Source: Pseudomonas sp. MTM4 (GTDB taxonomy: Bacteria; Pseudomonadota; Gammaproteobacteria; Pseudomonadales; Pseudomonadaceae). From it: DNA of 64,000 nucleotides. Shown here piece by piece: positions 15,474-24,167 of this stretch; position 1 is the stretch's first letter, and each line of letters opens with the position of its first letter. A program made the translations under genes and the position numbers. The stretch lies in the NCBI RefSeq assembly GCF_019355055.1, contig NZ_CP048411.1:4449001-4513000 (forward strand), read 5' to 3'. The notes beneath the pieces were generated by a model, which saw nothing but the letters and a program-made list of their open reading frames with translations, had not been told where the DNA came from and searched no databases.

Positions 15474-16817
15474 TTATGGCTTTGATATTGAGGTGTGCCG
15501 ATAGCTAAGAGCGTCCTCCTTCACCAATTCTCCATTTTTTAGTGCCTCATTAAGCATTCTAAGAAGCGAGAATTGCAGTTCATGCCGCAAATCATTGTTA
15601 CAAGGGCACTGCTCCTTGTGGTGGATTTTCTCCCAGCCTTCATCACGTGACTTGTAGTACCACCCTCGATTTAGCCCGACACCCTCGACTACATTTCCAG
15701 GATGCTCTATGACAAGCCCAGAAATAGAAATACTACCATCCCCATCTATAGAAACATGAATGCCCTTTTCGTACTCATAGGGCCGTTGATCCTCTATAAC
15801 CTTGATCAATCCATCTATCTCAATAACAAAGTCACCATGACGCTTGAGCGCTTCATCAACAAGACTTAGGTCAAAACCTTCATTAGTGCTCGCATAGTAA
15901 GAGAACTGTGGAAGCTTATAGAATGTCAGGGACTTAAAAGGACTATCCTCCCCCCCTCTATTCTCGGATACCCAAAAATTTTCAAATAATGTAATCTCAG
16001 GTGGGAGATGCTTTACAAATTTAGTGTCATAGTCAGGTATTTCTAGACCCCTTTTAAATGTAGGGATCGGAGAGTCAATCCGTATCCGCTCCCAAGGTAA
16101 AGCCAGCAGCGCATTCAAAATAAAGTCTTCCTCCTTTTGAGGAAATACATCCGTAACTTTGTCAAGCCCATGCTTCCTGCAATATGACCGTAAAATTTCG
16201 CCAGGCACCTCAATATGAGATATGACGGCCTGAGGTGGCAGCCTATCCTTTAAATTTCCGGCCAAGCATGCTTGTTGTGCTTCAAACCTTAGCCTACCTT
16301 CGCTTCCCCCAAGCAGGGTTAGATCATGCACTTTGACTTCTAGGCTCTCTAATGCCAGCTGATCGATTGTATAAATATGCCCACAACCATCAACTTCGCT
16401 GTATTTGGCCTCCTTATGTACAAGCCACACAGGATCTTCATATAAATCTTCCCCCATATGAATGCACCGACTTTCTTCGTACTGATTCGCAGCAAACCAA
16501 GCGGCAATTTGAGGGGACTTAGTTAAATCGACGTAGAATGATCTCCAGCCATAATGCTGCAAAATAGCCTGCGAGACCTCAAGGCTGATATCAAAGTAAC
16601 CAGACCCTGAAAATGCCCTAATCATTGCCTTCGCATAGTGAGACCACTTAAACATAATGTCAGGCACGCATCCGTGCCGACTAAATGACGTTGGAATATT
16701 CACTAGGCCTGCATCATCAACATAGTGTTTCACTTGTCCGCGAAAAAAATAACCTGCGCTGTATCGAGCAAAGTGCATCTCAAGCGCTTCTAGGTTATCA
16801 ATTTTAGACTCCAGCAT
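15474..16817 (-). CDS. FRG-domain protein, candidate defence gene
   Basis: A 447-residue protein. The N-terminal FRG domain shows YFFRGQVK (residues 23-30), AILQHYGWRSFYVDLTKSPQIAAWFAA (85-110) and the later SHIEVP segment. FRG domains (named for a conserved Phe-Arg-Gly) occur in proteins of unknown activity, often in phage-defence neighbourhoods. The C-terminal half (about 240-447) shows no recognised domain; it ends with a Cys-containing CPCNNDLRHELQF stretch. AGGAG precedes ATG 16817. Base composition is clearly more AT-rich than the flanking core genes, suggesting transfer. It is next to a 238-residue unknown and an RloC-like gene. Confidence 0.75.
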   Translation of the reverse strand: MLESKIDNLEALEMHFARYSAGYFFRGQVKHYVDDAGLVNIPTSFSRHGCVPDIMFKWSHYAKAMIRAFSGSGYFDISLEVSQAILQHYGWRSFYVDLTKSPQIAAWFAANQYEESRCIHMGEDLYEDPVWLVHKEAKYSEVDGCGHIYTIDQLALESLEVKVHDLTLLGGSEGRLRFEAQQACLAGNLKDRLPPQAVISHIEVPGEILRSYCRKHGLDKVTDVFPQKEEDFILNALLALPWERIRIDSPIPTFKRGLEIPDYDTKFVKHLPPEITLFENFWVSENRGGEDSPFKSLTFYKLPQFSYYASTNEGFDLSLVDEALKRHGDFVIEIDGLIKVIEDQRPYEYEKGIHVSIDGDGSISISGLVIEHPGNVVEGVGLNRGWYYKSRDEGWEKIHHKEQCPCNNDLRHELQFSLLRMLNEALKNGELVKEDALSYRHTSISKP

Positions 16818-16930
16818 AATTAAGACGCTCCTGGCTTGGCCTTGAGTAGTTCCAACTGGCGATTATATTTATGTCAATTAATTCCGTGCAAAAATCGGAC
16901 AATGTGGCTTGTAGTTCAGAGCAACCAATT

Positions 16931-17007
16931 TCGGCCAGAAGCAGTCAGTCTGCGACAGGCAGAGTCGCCGCAGAGCTGACGCTCGGTAGCATCAATATCG
17001 TGGTCTG
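16931..17007 (+). repeat. Dispersed repeat, left member of an inverted pair
   Basis: A 77-nt unit starting TCGGCCAGAAGCAGTCAGTC and ending ATCAATATCGTGGTCTG. The reverse complement of 20656-20731 matches it over its whole length at roughly 85% by eye, with one 1-nt gap. The pair thus flanks the 238-residue gene and the RloC-like gene in opposite orientations. The rest of the 295-bp gap between the FRG gene and the next stop codon holds no gene. Confidence 0.7.
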
Positions 17008-17112
17008 TCCCCGATTGTTATGCTTGGTCGAGACAGAAGGTTTCCGATGACCGTATCACACGATCAAACCTCAAGGAGTCCCCCGGCTAAGCCAGGGTAC
17101 TACCTTATTTAT

Positions 17113-17829
17113 TTATGGGGTATAGCGGTGGCTTGTTGTACCTTGATGACCACCACTTGGGAACACACTGCAAAAACAATTGCATGCAGTTGTCCAGAAC
17201 AAATTTCCTGCATCATCTATTGCTTGCACCGCCCGCCATTTTGTTTTTGCGCTATTTCTGAAAGAAATATCTTTCATTTCGACATATCGCACAACATTGG
17301 CACGGTTCTCAGTGTCTGTTTTCTCTAGGAAGGCCGAGTCTTGGTACGGGGCGTGACTCTCGACAAACGTTCCATACAGTAGACATGGCCCCAATAAGTA
17401 TTCGGCTCCAGTTTCATGCAGCACCTGTGCAAGCTCACGCAAAACATCGGGATGCCGTGCTATATCGAAGCTTGGACAAACTAGCAGCGCGGGATCAGAA
17501 AACTCAACAGGCATAAACACGTGGCCAGTTAATTGCCAGCTGTTTGCTACCAGCGCCTGACACTCAGATTTAGGTATTGCTTTGGTTTCAAGAGCAAAAC
17601 CATCAGTATCAAACAACGCGCTCTCATACATTATTTCATCGTCGAGGATGTCATTATGCTTATGCAGCAGGCGAATACCAAGCTCGCCCTGCAATCTATA
17701 CCTTTGAATGACAGATAAGAGCTTTCCTACAGTTTCTTCTTCGCCTAAATCCGCGAGAATCCTAGTAGCCTCGGAAATTGGGTTTAGCGCATTATATGAA
17801 CGTGCATGCGCATAGGTGATTGCATCCAT
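17113..17829 (-). CDS. Hypothetical 238-residue protein
   Basis: Start ATG 17829 follows GGAGAAAG; upstream TTG/ATG starts at 17844 and 17841 are possible. The protein is soluble, with a helical N-terminus (SYNALNPISEATRILADLGEEE), LLVCPSFDIARHPDVLRELAQVL in the middle, and a distinctive C-terminus: KTKWRAVQAIDDAGNLFW, CNCFCSVFPSGGHQGTTSH. The tail has three close Cys residues and a Gly-His-rich end that could bind metal or nucleotide. No family was recognised. It is divergent from the RloC-like gene across a structured 350-bp region and lies within the AT-rich defence block. Confidence 0.55.
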   Translation of the reverse strand: MDAITYAHARSYNALNPISEATRILADLGEEETVGKLLSVIQRYRLQGELGIRLLHKHNDILDDEIMYESALFDTDGFALETKAIPKSECQALVANSWQLTGHVFMPVEFSDPALLVCPSFDIARHPDVLRELAQVLHETGAEYLLGPCLLYGTFVESHAPYQDSAFLEKTDTENRANVVRYVEMKDISFRNSAKTKWRAVQAIDDAGNLFWTTACNCFCSVFPSGGHQGTTSHRYTP

Positions 17830-17983
17830 GGCTTTCTCCATCAATAATTGATCATTGGGAAGGGGCCAACAGCCGCGACGAGACGAACCCCAAATCGGAG
17901 TGTAGCTTGCGTTTTATCGGCTGTTGCCCTGTGGAGATGCCAGCCCGTCTCGATGGTGACATGGCAGTCGCTGACCAGCAGGG

Positions 17984-18050
17984 GGGGGGCATAGCGCAGT
18001 CGCGCCTGTAGGCGTCATAGTAACGAACAGAACGCCTAGCTATACCCCCC
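17984..18050. repeat. Long nested inverted repeat in a divergent intergenic region
   Basis: The outer arms GGGGGGCATAGC (17984-17995) and GCTATACCCCCC (18039-18050) pair over 12 positions with one mismatch. The inner arms TAGGCGT (18009-18015) and ACGCCTA (18032-18038) pair perfectly. The right arms are contiguous; the left side has a 13-nt bulge. This is the main feature of the 350-bp region between two divergent genes, and could be an operator, a structured leader or a small RNA. Confidence 0.55.
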
Positions 18051-18180
18051 GCCATTCATAGATCGTAGCCAGGCAAATCCCTATGTACTACCTTGTAGAC
18101 ACCGGCCAGGGCATAGTCTTATTGCAGTCATCGATGGAGCTCGCCCGTACTCAAACCTGCCTCTGCCTACAGGGAACGTC

Positions 18181-20472
18181 ATGCCAGTCCAAAAAATCGT
18201 TTCAATCAAAAACCACGGAATTCTCAGAAATATCGCAACCCCCAAGATTAATGACTTTGGACGATACAACTTAATCTACGGGTGGAACGGCAGCGGCAAG
18301 TCAACACTATCCAGTCTATTTCGTTCAATTCAGAATCGCTCTCTGAGTAGCGCTTTTCCAGATGCAGAGTTTGCGCTAAAACTAGATAACGGCAGCCAGA
18401 TCACATCTACAAATCTAGCCGCTTCCAATCTCAATATTTATACATTCAATCGTGACTTCATAGAAGAAAACATCAACTGGAACGATGCCGTCAAAAGCAT
18501 CCTTCTAGTTGACAAAGAGAAGATTGTCGAGCGCCAGCAACTCGAAACTCTTCGCGCCCAAAACAAATTGGATGAAGCTAATTATCTCAACGAGCAACAA
18601 GAAATCCAAAAGCTAGAAGCCGCAATTTCGAAATTTGGAACCGACAGTGCTAGACATATAAAAACAAGTCTACAGTCAATTGACACAAGTGATAGTTACT
18701 ACCTGAATTATGATCGTCGCAAATTTGAACGATTCATATCAGAGAATCAAGCTGAAACTCAGGGTGGCCAGCCGATACTTAATGACGACCAGATACTAAA
18801 ACTCATTAAAGCCGCCAAGCCTGATCAAAAAGCACCAATAAACTTCCAGGCAAAGACTATTGGCGGTGAAATATTAGGCAAGGCAAAAACGCGCCTTGAT
18901 GAAATTCTCAAAACGAGCGTTGTGAGTCAAGTAATTACGCGCCTCGCGGAAAATCCAGATATAAAGTCCTGGGTGGAAACCGGATTGGCATTGCATAAAG
19001 GACATTCAGTCGGGAACTGTGAATTTTGTGGAAACAAGATTTCGCCAGAAAGACTTCAGAAACTCGATGCGCATTTCAATGATGAATACAAAACGTTCCA
19101 GTCCAGACTGAAAAGTGCAGAAGCATGGCTCGCAGCTCAATTTATAACTCCCCCACCCCTGCCAGCGGAAACAGAATTTTATGACGAACTCAGGCAACCA
19201 TACATTGATGCATGTGCCGAATTTAGCACAGCCATCGAAACACTAAATATTGAAATTCAAGATTGGCAGAAGGCGCTCAACTCGAAGATTTCAAACCCAC
19301 TTGATACTTCAATCACAATAACAAAAGTAAGCCAGCTAGCCATCAATACGCATAACAATGCTATTCAAAAGATTTCGGATGTGATTTTTCAACACAACCA
19401 CAAATCGCAGAATTTCAAGCAGGAAACCACCAAAGCGAAGAAACAACTAGAACTACACTACACAACAAAGGAAATTACAGTCTTCGACTATCACAACAAA
19501 AAAAATGAAATCACATCTCGAATGAGTACCAACTCGCAGCTGTTGAGCAAAATTAACGCCCGAAGGATCGAAATCAATAAAATAGAAGATTCACTATCCA
19601 ATGAAAGTCTAGGCGCCGATCAATTCAACTTGGCGCTTCATAGATTCTTAGGCCGGACTGAACTATCACTAAGCTTCAATCAAGCGAAAAAAGGTTACGT
19701 GATTCTCCGCAATGAAACGGAGCATGTAAAAGGCAATCTCAGCGAGGGCGAGAAGACCGCCATAGCATTCGTTTATTTCATCACTAAACTCAGCGAAAAT
19801 GACAACGATATCACCCAAACAATAGTCGTTATTGACGACCCAATCTCCAGCTTCGACTCAAACCATTTATTTCATGCATATTCATATCTTCGTGCTAATT
19901 GTGAAAAAGCATCACAACTTTTTGTGTTAACCCATAACTTTACTTTCTTTAAGCTAGTTCGTGATTGGATAGCGCGCCTCAATACCAAGGCAGAAACAAA
20001 TAATTCTAGATTTTACATAGTGCGCGCCAACAACGACACGCCACGATCCTCCACACTAAGTGATGCTGACAAAGCGCTGATTGCATACAACTCAGAGTAT
20101 CACTACATATTTTCCAGGCTAAATGCACTCAAAAAGCAAGAGTCGTTAGAAACCGATGATCATTTTCTTGCTGCCAATCTTTCAAGGAAGCTACTTGAGT
20201 CATTTCTTACATTCAAATTTCCCAAAAACCGCGGGAACTTTGCCAGCCTCTTCAATCATGCAATTGGTACATCAGCCATTCTTGATGCAGACACACAAGA
20301 AAGGATCAGGAAGTTTATTAATCAATACTCTCATAGCGACTTCATTGATACTGATCATAACTTCGCCGAAAATGTCGCTGGCGAAAGTGTTGCAGTTATA
20401 ACCGATGTATTCAGTTGGATTGACGAAATGGATAGCAACCATTTCCAAGAGATGATGGAGTCCATATCCTGA
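18181..20472 (+). CDS. RloC/PrrC-like AAA ATPase with anticodon-nuclease-type C-terminus
   Basis: A 763-residue protein. An N-terminal ABC-type ATPase half-site has Walker A GWNGSGKST (34-42). Long coiled-coil segments flank a Cys-x2-Cys zinc-hook motif, NCEFCGNKIS (C280, C283). The second half-site has the signature LSEGEKTA (520-527) and Walker B VVIDDPISSFDS (about 549-560). The C-terminal part carries RKLLE (R669, E673) and, 45 residues later, H718 in NQYSHSDF, matching the Arg-x3-Glu...His triad of the PrrC/RloC anticodon nuclease. RloC cleaves tRNA and is linked to DNA-damage or phage sensing by a Rad50-like hook. No hsd restriction genes are adjacent. AGGGAA precedes the ATG. AT-rich. 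Confidence 0.82.
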   Translation: MPVQKIVSIKNHGILRNIATPKINDFGRYNLIYGWNGSGKSTLSSLFRSIQNRSLSSAFPDAEFALKLDNGSQITSTNLAASNLNIYTFNRDFIEENINWNDAVKSILLVDKEKIVERQQLETLRAQNKLDEANYLNEQQEIQKLEAAISKFGTDSARHIKTSLQSIDTSDSYYLNYDRRKFERFISENQAETQGGQPILNDDQILKLIKAAKPDQKAPINFQAKTIGGEILGKAKTRLDEILKTSVVSQVITRLAENPDIKSWVETGLALHKGHSVGNCEFCGNKISPERLQKLDAHFNDEYKTFQSRLKSAEAWLAAQFITPPPLPAETEFYDELRQPYIDACAEFSTAIETLNIEIQDWQKALNSKISNPLDTSITITKVSQLAINTHNNAIQKISDVIFQHNHKSQNFKQETTKAKKQLELHYTTKEITVFDYHNKKNEITSRMSTNSQLLSKINARRIEINKIEDSLSNESLGADQFNLALHRFLGRTELSLSFNQAKKGYVILRNETEHVKGNLSEGEKTAIAFVYFITKLSENDNDITQTIVVIDDPISSFDSNHLFHAYSYLRANCEKASQLFVLTHNFTFFKLVRDWIARLNTKAETNNSRFYIVRANNDTPRSSTLSDADKALIAYNSEYHYIFSRLNALKKQESLETDDHFLAANLSRKLLESFLTFKFPKNRGNFASLFNHAIGTSAILDADTQERIRKFINQYSHSDFIDTDHNFAENVAGESVAVITDVFSWIDEMDSNHFQEMMESIS

Positions 20473-20655
20473 GGAGCCTCTGAAGTAGCCATGTATTTCT
20501 GGCTGACTTCAGTCTCCGCTGATTATAAAAGCGCCAATCGTTCAAAACGCTCAGATCAACGCTCATTTCTGTGTTCTTGGCCACCGCGAGCACCTCGCGG
20601 CAGCCTTTTCTCTCATCACGGACGCACCTCTCCTGCATTCGTCAATAAATATCGG

Positions 20656-20731
20656 CAGACCACGATATTGATACTAACGAGCGTCAACTCTGGGTCGACT
20701 CTGCCTGGCGCGACTGTCCGCTTCTGGCCGA
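20656..20731 (-). repeat. Dispersed repeat, right member of the inverted pair (split by an IS)
   Basis: The inverted partner of the unit at 16931. The IS1182-family element begins at its head, duplicating GGCC at 20726-20729. The 20473-20655 stretch between the RloC-like stop and this repeat contains no supported gene. Confidence 0.7.
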
Positions 20732-22335
20732 CTCTGTTGAAAAAGTAGCTGTCACCCCATGCCGTTGGCAAAATTGCTCTGTCAGCGAGCGTGGGGGCAA
20801 ACAGCATGATGGGACAGTTACCGGGAGGACAGCATCGCCTGTTCTACTCGTTCAACCTGGAAGATCACGTCCCAGCCCAGCATCTCCTGCGTAGCATCGA
20901 TCAGTGCCTGGATCTCAGTGATCTGCGCGCCTACCTGGCGGATTTCTATAGCCCCATCGGGCGACCCTCGATTGACCCGGAATTAATGGTGCGCATGCTG
21001 GTCGTTGGCTACTGCTATGGCATCCGTTCCGAGCGGCGATTGTGCGAAGAGGTGCACCTGAACTTGGCCTATCGCTGGTTCTGCCGGTTGGGTCTGGAAG
21101 ACGAAGTACCCAATCACTCCACCTTCTCAAAGAATCGCCATGGACGTTTCCGCGACAGCGATCTGTTCCGCTGGTTGTTCAATGAAGTGCTGCGCCGCTG
21201 CATGGCGATCGGACTGGTCAAAGGCGAAGGCTTCGCTGTGGACGCCAGCATCATCAAGGCCGACGCTAGCCGCCAACGTGGCGTGGCGGGTGATGAGGTC
21301 GATTGGAACGATCCAAAGCTCAGCAGCCGCGCAGTGCGCGAGTACCTCGAAGCCCTTGATGAAGAGGCGCTGGCAGAAACTCTTCCCAAGAAAATTTCGC
21401 TCACCGATCCTCTGTCCCGTTGGACAGCAGCGCCAGGTGGGCCGGCCTTTTTTGCCTACTCCACGAATTACCTGATCGACACTGATCACGGTGTGATCAT
21501 GGACGTGGAAGCTACCCCGGCGCACCGTACCGCCGAAGTCGATTCGACCAGGACGATGGTCGAACGTGTCGAAGCGCAGTTCGATCTCACACCGGAACGC
21601 CTTATCGGCGATACCGCTTATGGCACCGCCCCGATGCTGGCCTGGATGGTCGAAGAAAAGGACATCGAGCCGCATGTGCCGGTGTGGGACAAGACCGAGC
21701 GCAAGGACGACAGCCTCTCCAGTAACGACTTTCACTGGAATCAGGAAGCCAATGAATACCGCTGCCCAGCCGGTAAACCACTACGCAGTGAATGGCGCGC
21801 CTTCACCCATAAAAGATCGCGGGTGACCAAGGCAACACCATCATTTATCGCTCCAGCCAAACCGACTGCGCCACCTGCCCGTTGAAAGCGAAATGCTGTC
21901 CCAACACGCCAAATCGGAAGATCGTCCGCAGCATCCATGAGGCTGCCCGCGACGTGGCTCGACGCATCGCCAAGACACCGGAGTACCTCGTCTCTCGCTG
22001 CGAACGAAAGAAGATGGAGATGCTTTTCGCCCACCTCAAACGGATCATGAAACTCGACCGTTTACGACTGCGTGGCCTGACAGGTGCCACTGACGAATTC
22101 ACTTTGGCGGCGACGGTGCAGAACCTGCGACGCATGGCCAAGCTTTTGCCTCAAGGGCCACCATTAACGGGATAGGTACGCCTGCTGCAAGCAGAAACCC
22201 TCAAATTAACCCCCAAACCTGAGCAAGGACGCTCAGCGAAACGCCGGAAGACAACTTGAAGTGGCTTGCAGCCACTTCGACAGCAGGCACACTTGATCGG
22301 CAGGCTGCCGCTGAAGCTACTTTTTCAACAGAATC
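20730..22335 (+). mobile_element. IS1182-family insertion sequence with GGCC target duplication
   Basis: The terminal inverted repeats are GA(C/T)TCTGTTGAAAAAGTAGCT, at 20730-20750 and, inverted, 22315-22335, with a single mismatch. Flanking GGCC occurs at 20726-20729 and 22336-22339, a 4-bp palindromic target duplication of the kind reported for IS1182-type elements. Total length is 1606 bp. It carries one transposase gene that is frameshifted. It inserted into a dispersed repeat at the 3' end of the IMPase-like gene. Confidence 0.88.
20806..22175 (+). pseudogene. IS1182-family transposase, frameshifted
   Basis: The first frame runs from ATG 20806 (MMGQLPGGQHRLFYSFNLEDHVP) to a stop near 21885. 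It includes PIGRPSIDPELMVRMLVVGYCYG, the catalytic-region AVDASIIKADASRQ and RLIGDTAYGTAPML. The remainder (SSQTDCATCPLKAKCCPN, RCERKKMEMLFAHLKRIMKLDRLRLRGL) continues in another frame to 22175. The break is at ACCAAGGCAACACC (about 21828), where one extra G would restore the reading frame. There is no slippery heptamer, so a single-base deletion (or a sequencing error) is more likely than programmed frameshifting. Confidence 0.82.
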
Positions 22336-23204
22336 GGCCGGGAGCTGACAGAGGCGGCGTCCATCCAAATCGTGGCTAGAAGTGCTGGTGCTGATACTTC
22401 GGGGCGGAGTTGGAGCAAGTTGAGCCATGGACGGGCCAACAGAGTTCGACATGCCTCACTCTGACCGCCAAAGCACTGCTCCACGGGGTAGGTGAATTCA
22501 GCTGATGCGGTATAGCGAATAGGCTTCCCGTCTTGATCGAAGATATCGGCACCTACTGCCTTGAGTAGAGCCTGGCCTGCGACAACGTCATGGGGCGAGA
22601 CGGGGTATAAAGAAACGCCTGCGGCCCCATCACCAGCTGCGACTCGAGCAAGCCGATAGGCGATGCTAGGCATCGGTTCGCAGATTGCGGGGGTGCATAG
22701 GATGTCGTTCTCAGCGCGCTTGGAGGCTGCCGCCGTACTGACAAACACAACCGAACCTTGAAGGACGCGATTCGCACCGCACGGCTCAATGGCTTGGCCG
22801 TTACGAAGGAGCAATCGCATTCCTTGCTGCCAAGCAATGCAGTCTGGCCCACGAGGAGTGGCAGGTGCATATACAACACCAAGCACCGGTTCTCCCTCGT
22901 CCAGAAGCCCAACCGAGACTGCGGAGCCTGGTCGTCTAGCGAGAAAATCTGCAGTTCCATCATTGGGGTCAACAACCCAACAATAGCGATGCCCTGTCTG
23001 ATGGCGCCCGGTCTCTTCCCCTACGAAATCGCAGTTAAGAATCTGTTCAAGACCTCGACGCAGCATGACCTCGATCTCAACATCGACCTCGGCCTTGTAG
23101 CCACTTCCACGCGGCCCACCCGGCCTTTGAAGCTCAGCGAGGATGAAAGCTCCAGCTTCAATCACCAAGTCGGTAACTCGGTAAACAATCCCGGCTTCGA
23201 GCAT
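22317..23204 (-). CDS. Inositol-monophosphatase-superfamily (CysQ-like) phosphatase, IS-modified C-terminus
   Basis: A 295-residue protein with the Li+-sensitive phosphatase motifs: GEETGRH (metal-binding Glu pair), WVVDPNDGTADF (DP-x-DGT) and the C-terminal SPHDVVAGQALLKAVGADIFD (family W-D-AAG). Relatives hydrolyse inositol monophosphate or 3'-phosphoadenosine 5'-phosphate. The IS1182 element entered at codons for the last few residues: the terminal ILLKK and the stop come from the IS end, while the catalytic core is intact. Without the IS the frame would run on to TAG 20674-20676 in the adjacent repeat. The start overlaps the stop of the upstream zinc-ribbon gene (TAATG), so the two are translationally coupled. 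Substrate unknown. Confidence 0.8.
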   Translation of the reverse strand: MLEAGIVYRVTDLVIEAGAFILAELQRPGGPRGSGYKAEVDVEIEVMLRRGLEQILNCDFVGEETGRHQTGHRYCWVVDPNDGTADFLARRPGSAVSVGLLDEGEPVLGVVYAPATPRGPDCIAWQQGMRLLLRNGQAIEPCGANRVLQGSVVFVSTAAASKRAENDILCTPAICEPMPSIAYRLARVAAGDGAAGVSLYPVSPHDVVAGQALLKAVGADIFDQDGKPIRYTASAEFTYPVEQCFGGQSEACRTLLARPWLNLLQLRPEVSAPALLATIWMDAASVSSRPILLKK

Positions 23205-23452
23205 TAGCTTTCATCTCTGGGTGAGGTTTGACCAAAGTTGTCCAGTTCCTCCTGAACGTCATCAAACATCGTGTGCACTAGCCGCTCGCGGCGAAGACCT
23301 GAAAGGCATCGACCAAAACATCCAGAGCAAAGTACGACTTTGTAGCCCTCCCCAGAGTAGAGCGGACTCGAGACAAGAGCGCCACATGGCATGTCCTTGG
23401 TGCTCACGACAGGAGCATCGCAGACACTACAGAGTTGAATTGGTGTGCTCAT
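23204..23452 (-). CDS. Small zinc-ribbon-like protein
   Basis: An 82-residue protein starting at ATG 23452. An in-frame start at 23488 is possible but would add a tail without a better RBS. It has two knuckles: LCSVCDAP near the N-terminus and LCSGCFGRC in the middle, spaced as in a zinc ribbon, then an Arg/acidic tail. No family was recognised. Translational coupling (TAATG overlap) with the IMPase-like gene suggests the two proteins act together, for example as a phosphatase plus a small metal-binding partner; that is inference. Confidence 0.6.
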   Translation of the reverse strand: MSTPIQLCSVCDAPVVSTKDMPCGALVSSPLYSGEGYKVVLCSGCFGRCLSGLRRERLVHTMFDDVQEELDNFGQTSPRDES

Positions 23453-23506
23453 AGTGCGTTCACTCGCTGTAGGGGAGGCCAGTCTCAAGCTCTCTGCAAT
23501 GCACCT

Positions 23507-23692
23507 TCAGGCGCCCTGAGAACTATCCCGAATGGGTGTAAGCACTAAATCCTTCCCGACAAGCTCGAGGTTTAGCTTGTCTCCAAGCCGCAATCCCATT
23601 GCCTCAAGCACCTCTGGAGGAATCTCCACGATCAAGTCGCCGCTACCATCACCTGCGTCGTGGCAAACCGCAGTCCTGTTCGTGTCGCTCAT
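23507..23692 (-). CDS. AbrB/MazE-like (SpoVT-AbrB) small DNA-binding protein
   Basis: A 61-residue protein with the SpoVT/AbrB swapped-hairpin pattern: DLIVEIPPEVLEAMGLRLGDKLNLELVGKDLVLTPI. GGAGG precedes ATG 23692. Such proteins are usually antitoxins (MazE type) or transition-state regulators. The adjacent 143-residue gene upstream could be its partner, but does not look like MazF or PIN toxins. It lies in a leftward cluster of six genes. Confidence 0.75.
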   Translation of the reverse strand: MSDTNRTAVCHDAGDGSGDLIVEIPPEVLEAMGLRLGDKLNLELVGKDLVLTPIRDSSQGA

Positions 23693-23706
23693 GCATTGCC
23701 TCCGGT

Positions 23707-24138
23707 TTACGGGCGAATGCTATAGACGATGTCATCGCGCACTTTCTTGTAGCGACCAACGCCAAGCAGGACGTAAATGGTGCTCCTGGTCTCGAAAAAG
23801 CCATCGCCTTCATACCTCTGCTGCAAGGAGCTCCTCACCCAATAACCCGGTGGAAAACGTCCAGCTGAGTCTTCGACTACTTCATTAGCGTGGATAAGCC
23901 GAGCTACGAATCCGTCAGCTTCAATTTGCTGACGCGCTTCATCCGACATCTCTAACTCGACGAGAGTCCAGTTCTTGACCAGGCAGTACTGCTTCTTTGT
24001 ATTTCGCCTGTGTAACTCGTGCACGATTTCGTCCCGGCTCAGATCGGTGCCGTTGATTGTGGGAGCTTTGCCATACAGGAAATCTGCGATTTCGAGTGCT
24101 TTTTGGTTTCCACTAATGTCCAGAAATTCGAGCTTCAT
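23707..24138 (-). CDS. Hypothetical 143-residue protein (possibly DUF6957)
   Basis: A soluble protein: ALEIADFLYGKAPTINGTDL at the N-terminus, QYCLVKNWTLVELEMSDEARQQI in the middle, then RLIHANEVVEDSAGRFPPG and WVRSSLQQRYEGDGFFETRSTIYVLLGVG. From memory this resembles small Pseudomonas proteins classed as DUF6957; no search was possible. Function unknown. It is 14 bp upstream of the AbrB-like gene, in the same direction, suggesting an operon. Confidence 0.55.
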   Translation of the reverse strand: MKLEFLDISGNQKALEIADFLYGKAPTINGTDLSRDEIVHELHRRNTKKQYCLVKNWTLVELEMSDEARQQIEADGFVARLIHANEVVEDSAGRFPPGYWVRSSLQQRYEGDGFFETRSTIYVLLGVGRYKKVRDDIVYSIRP

Positions 24139-24167
24139 GGCGTATCTCGTAGTGATTTGAAAGGCAT

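Noticed and set aside
17050..17100. Terminator hairpin (CCCCGGCTAAGCCAGGG) after the 238-residue gene
   Set aside because: The stem is short and imperfect and no T-tract follows on the relevant strand.
21800..21890. Programmed -1 frameshift in the IS1182 transposase
   Set aside because: No slippery heptamer or downstream structure was found at the break, and IS1182 transposases are normally single-frame; a one-base deletion is simpler.
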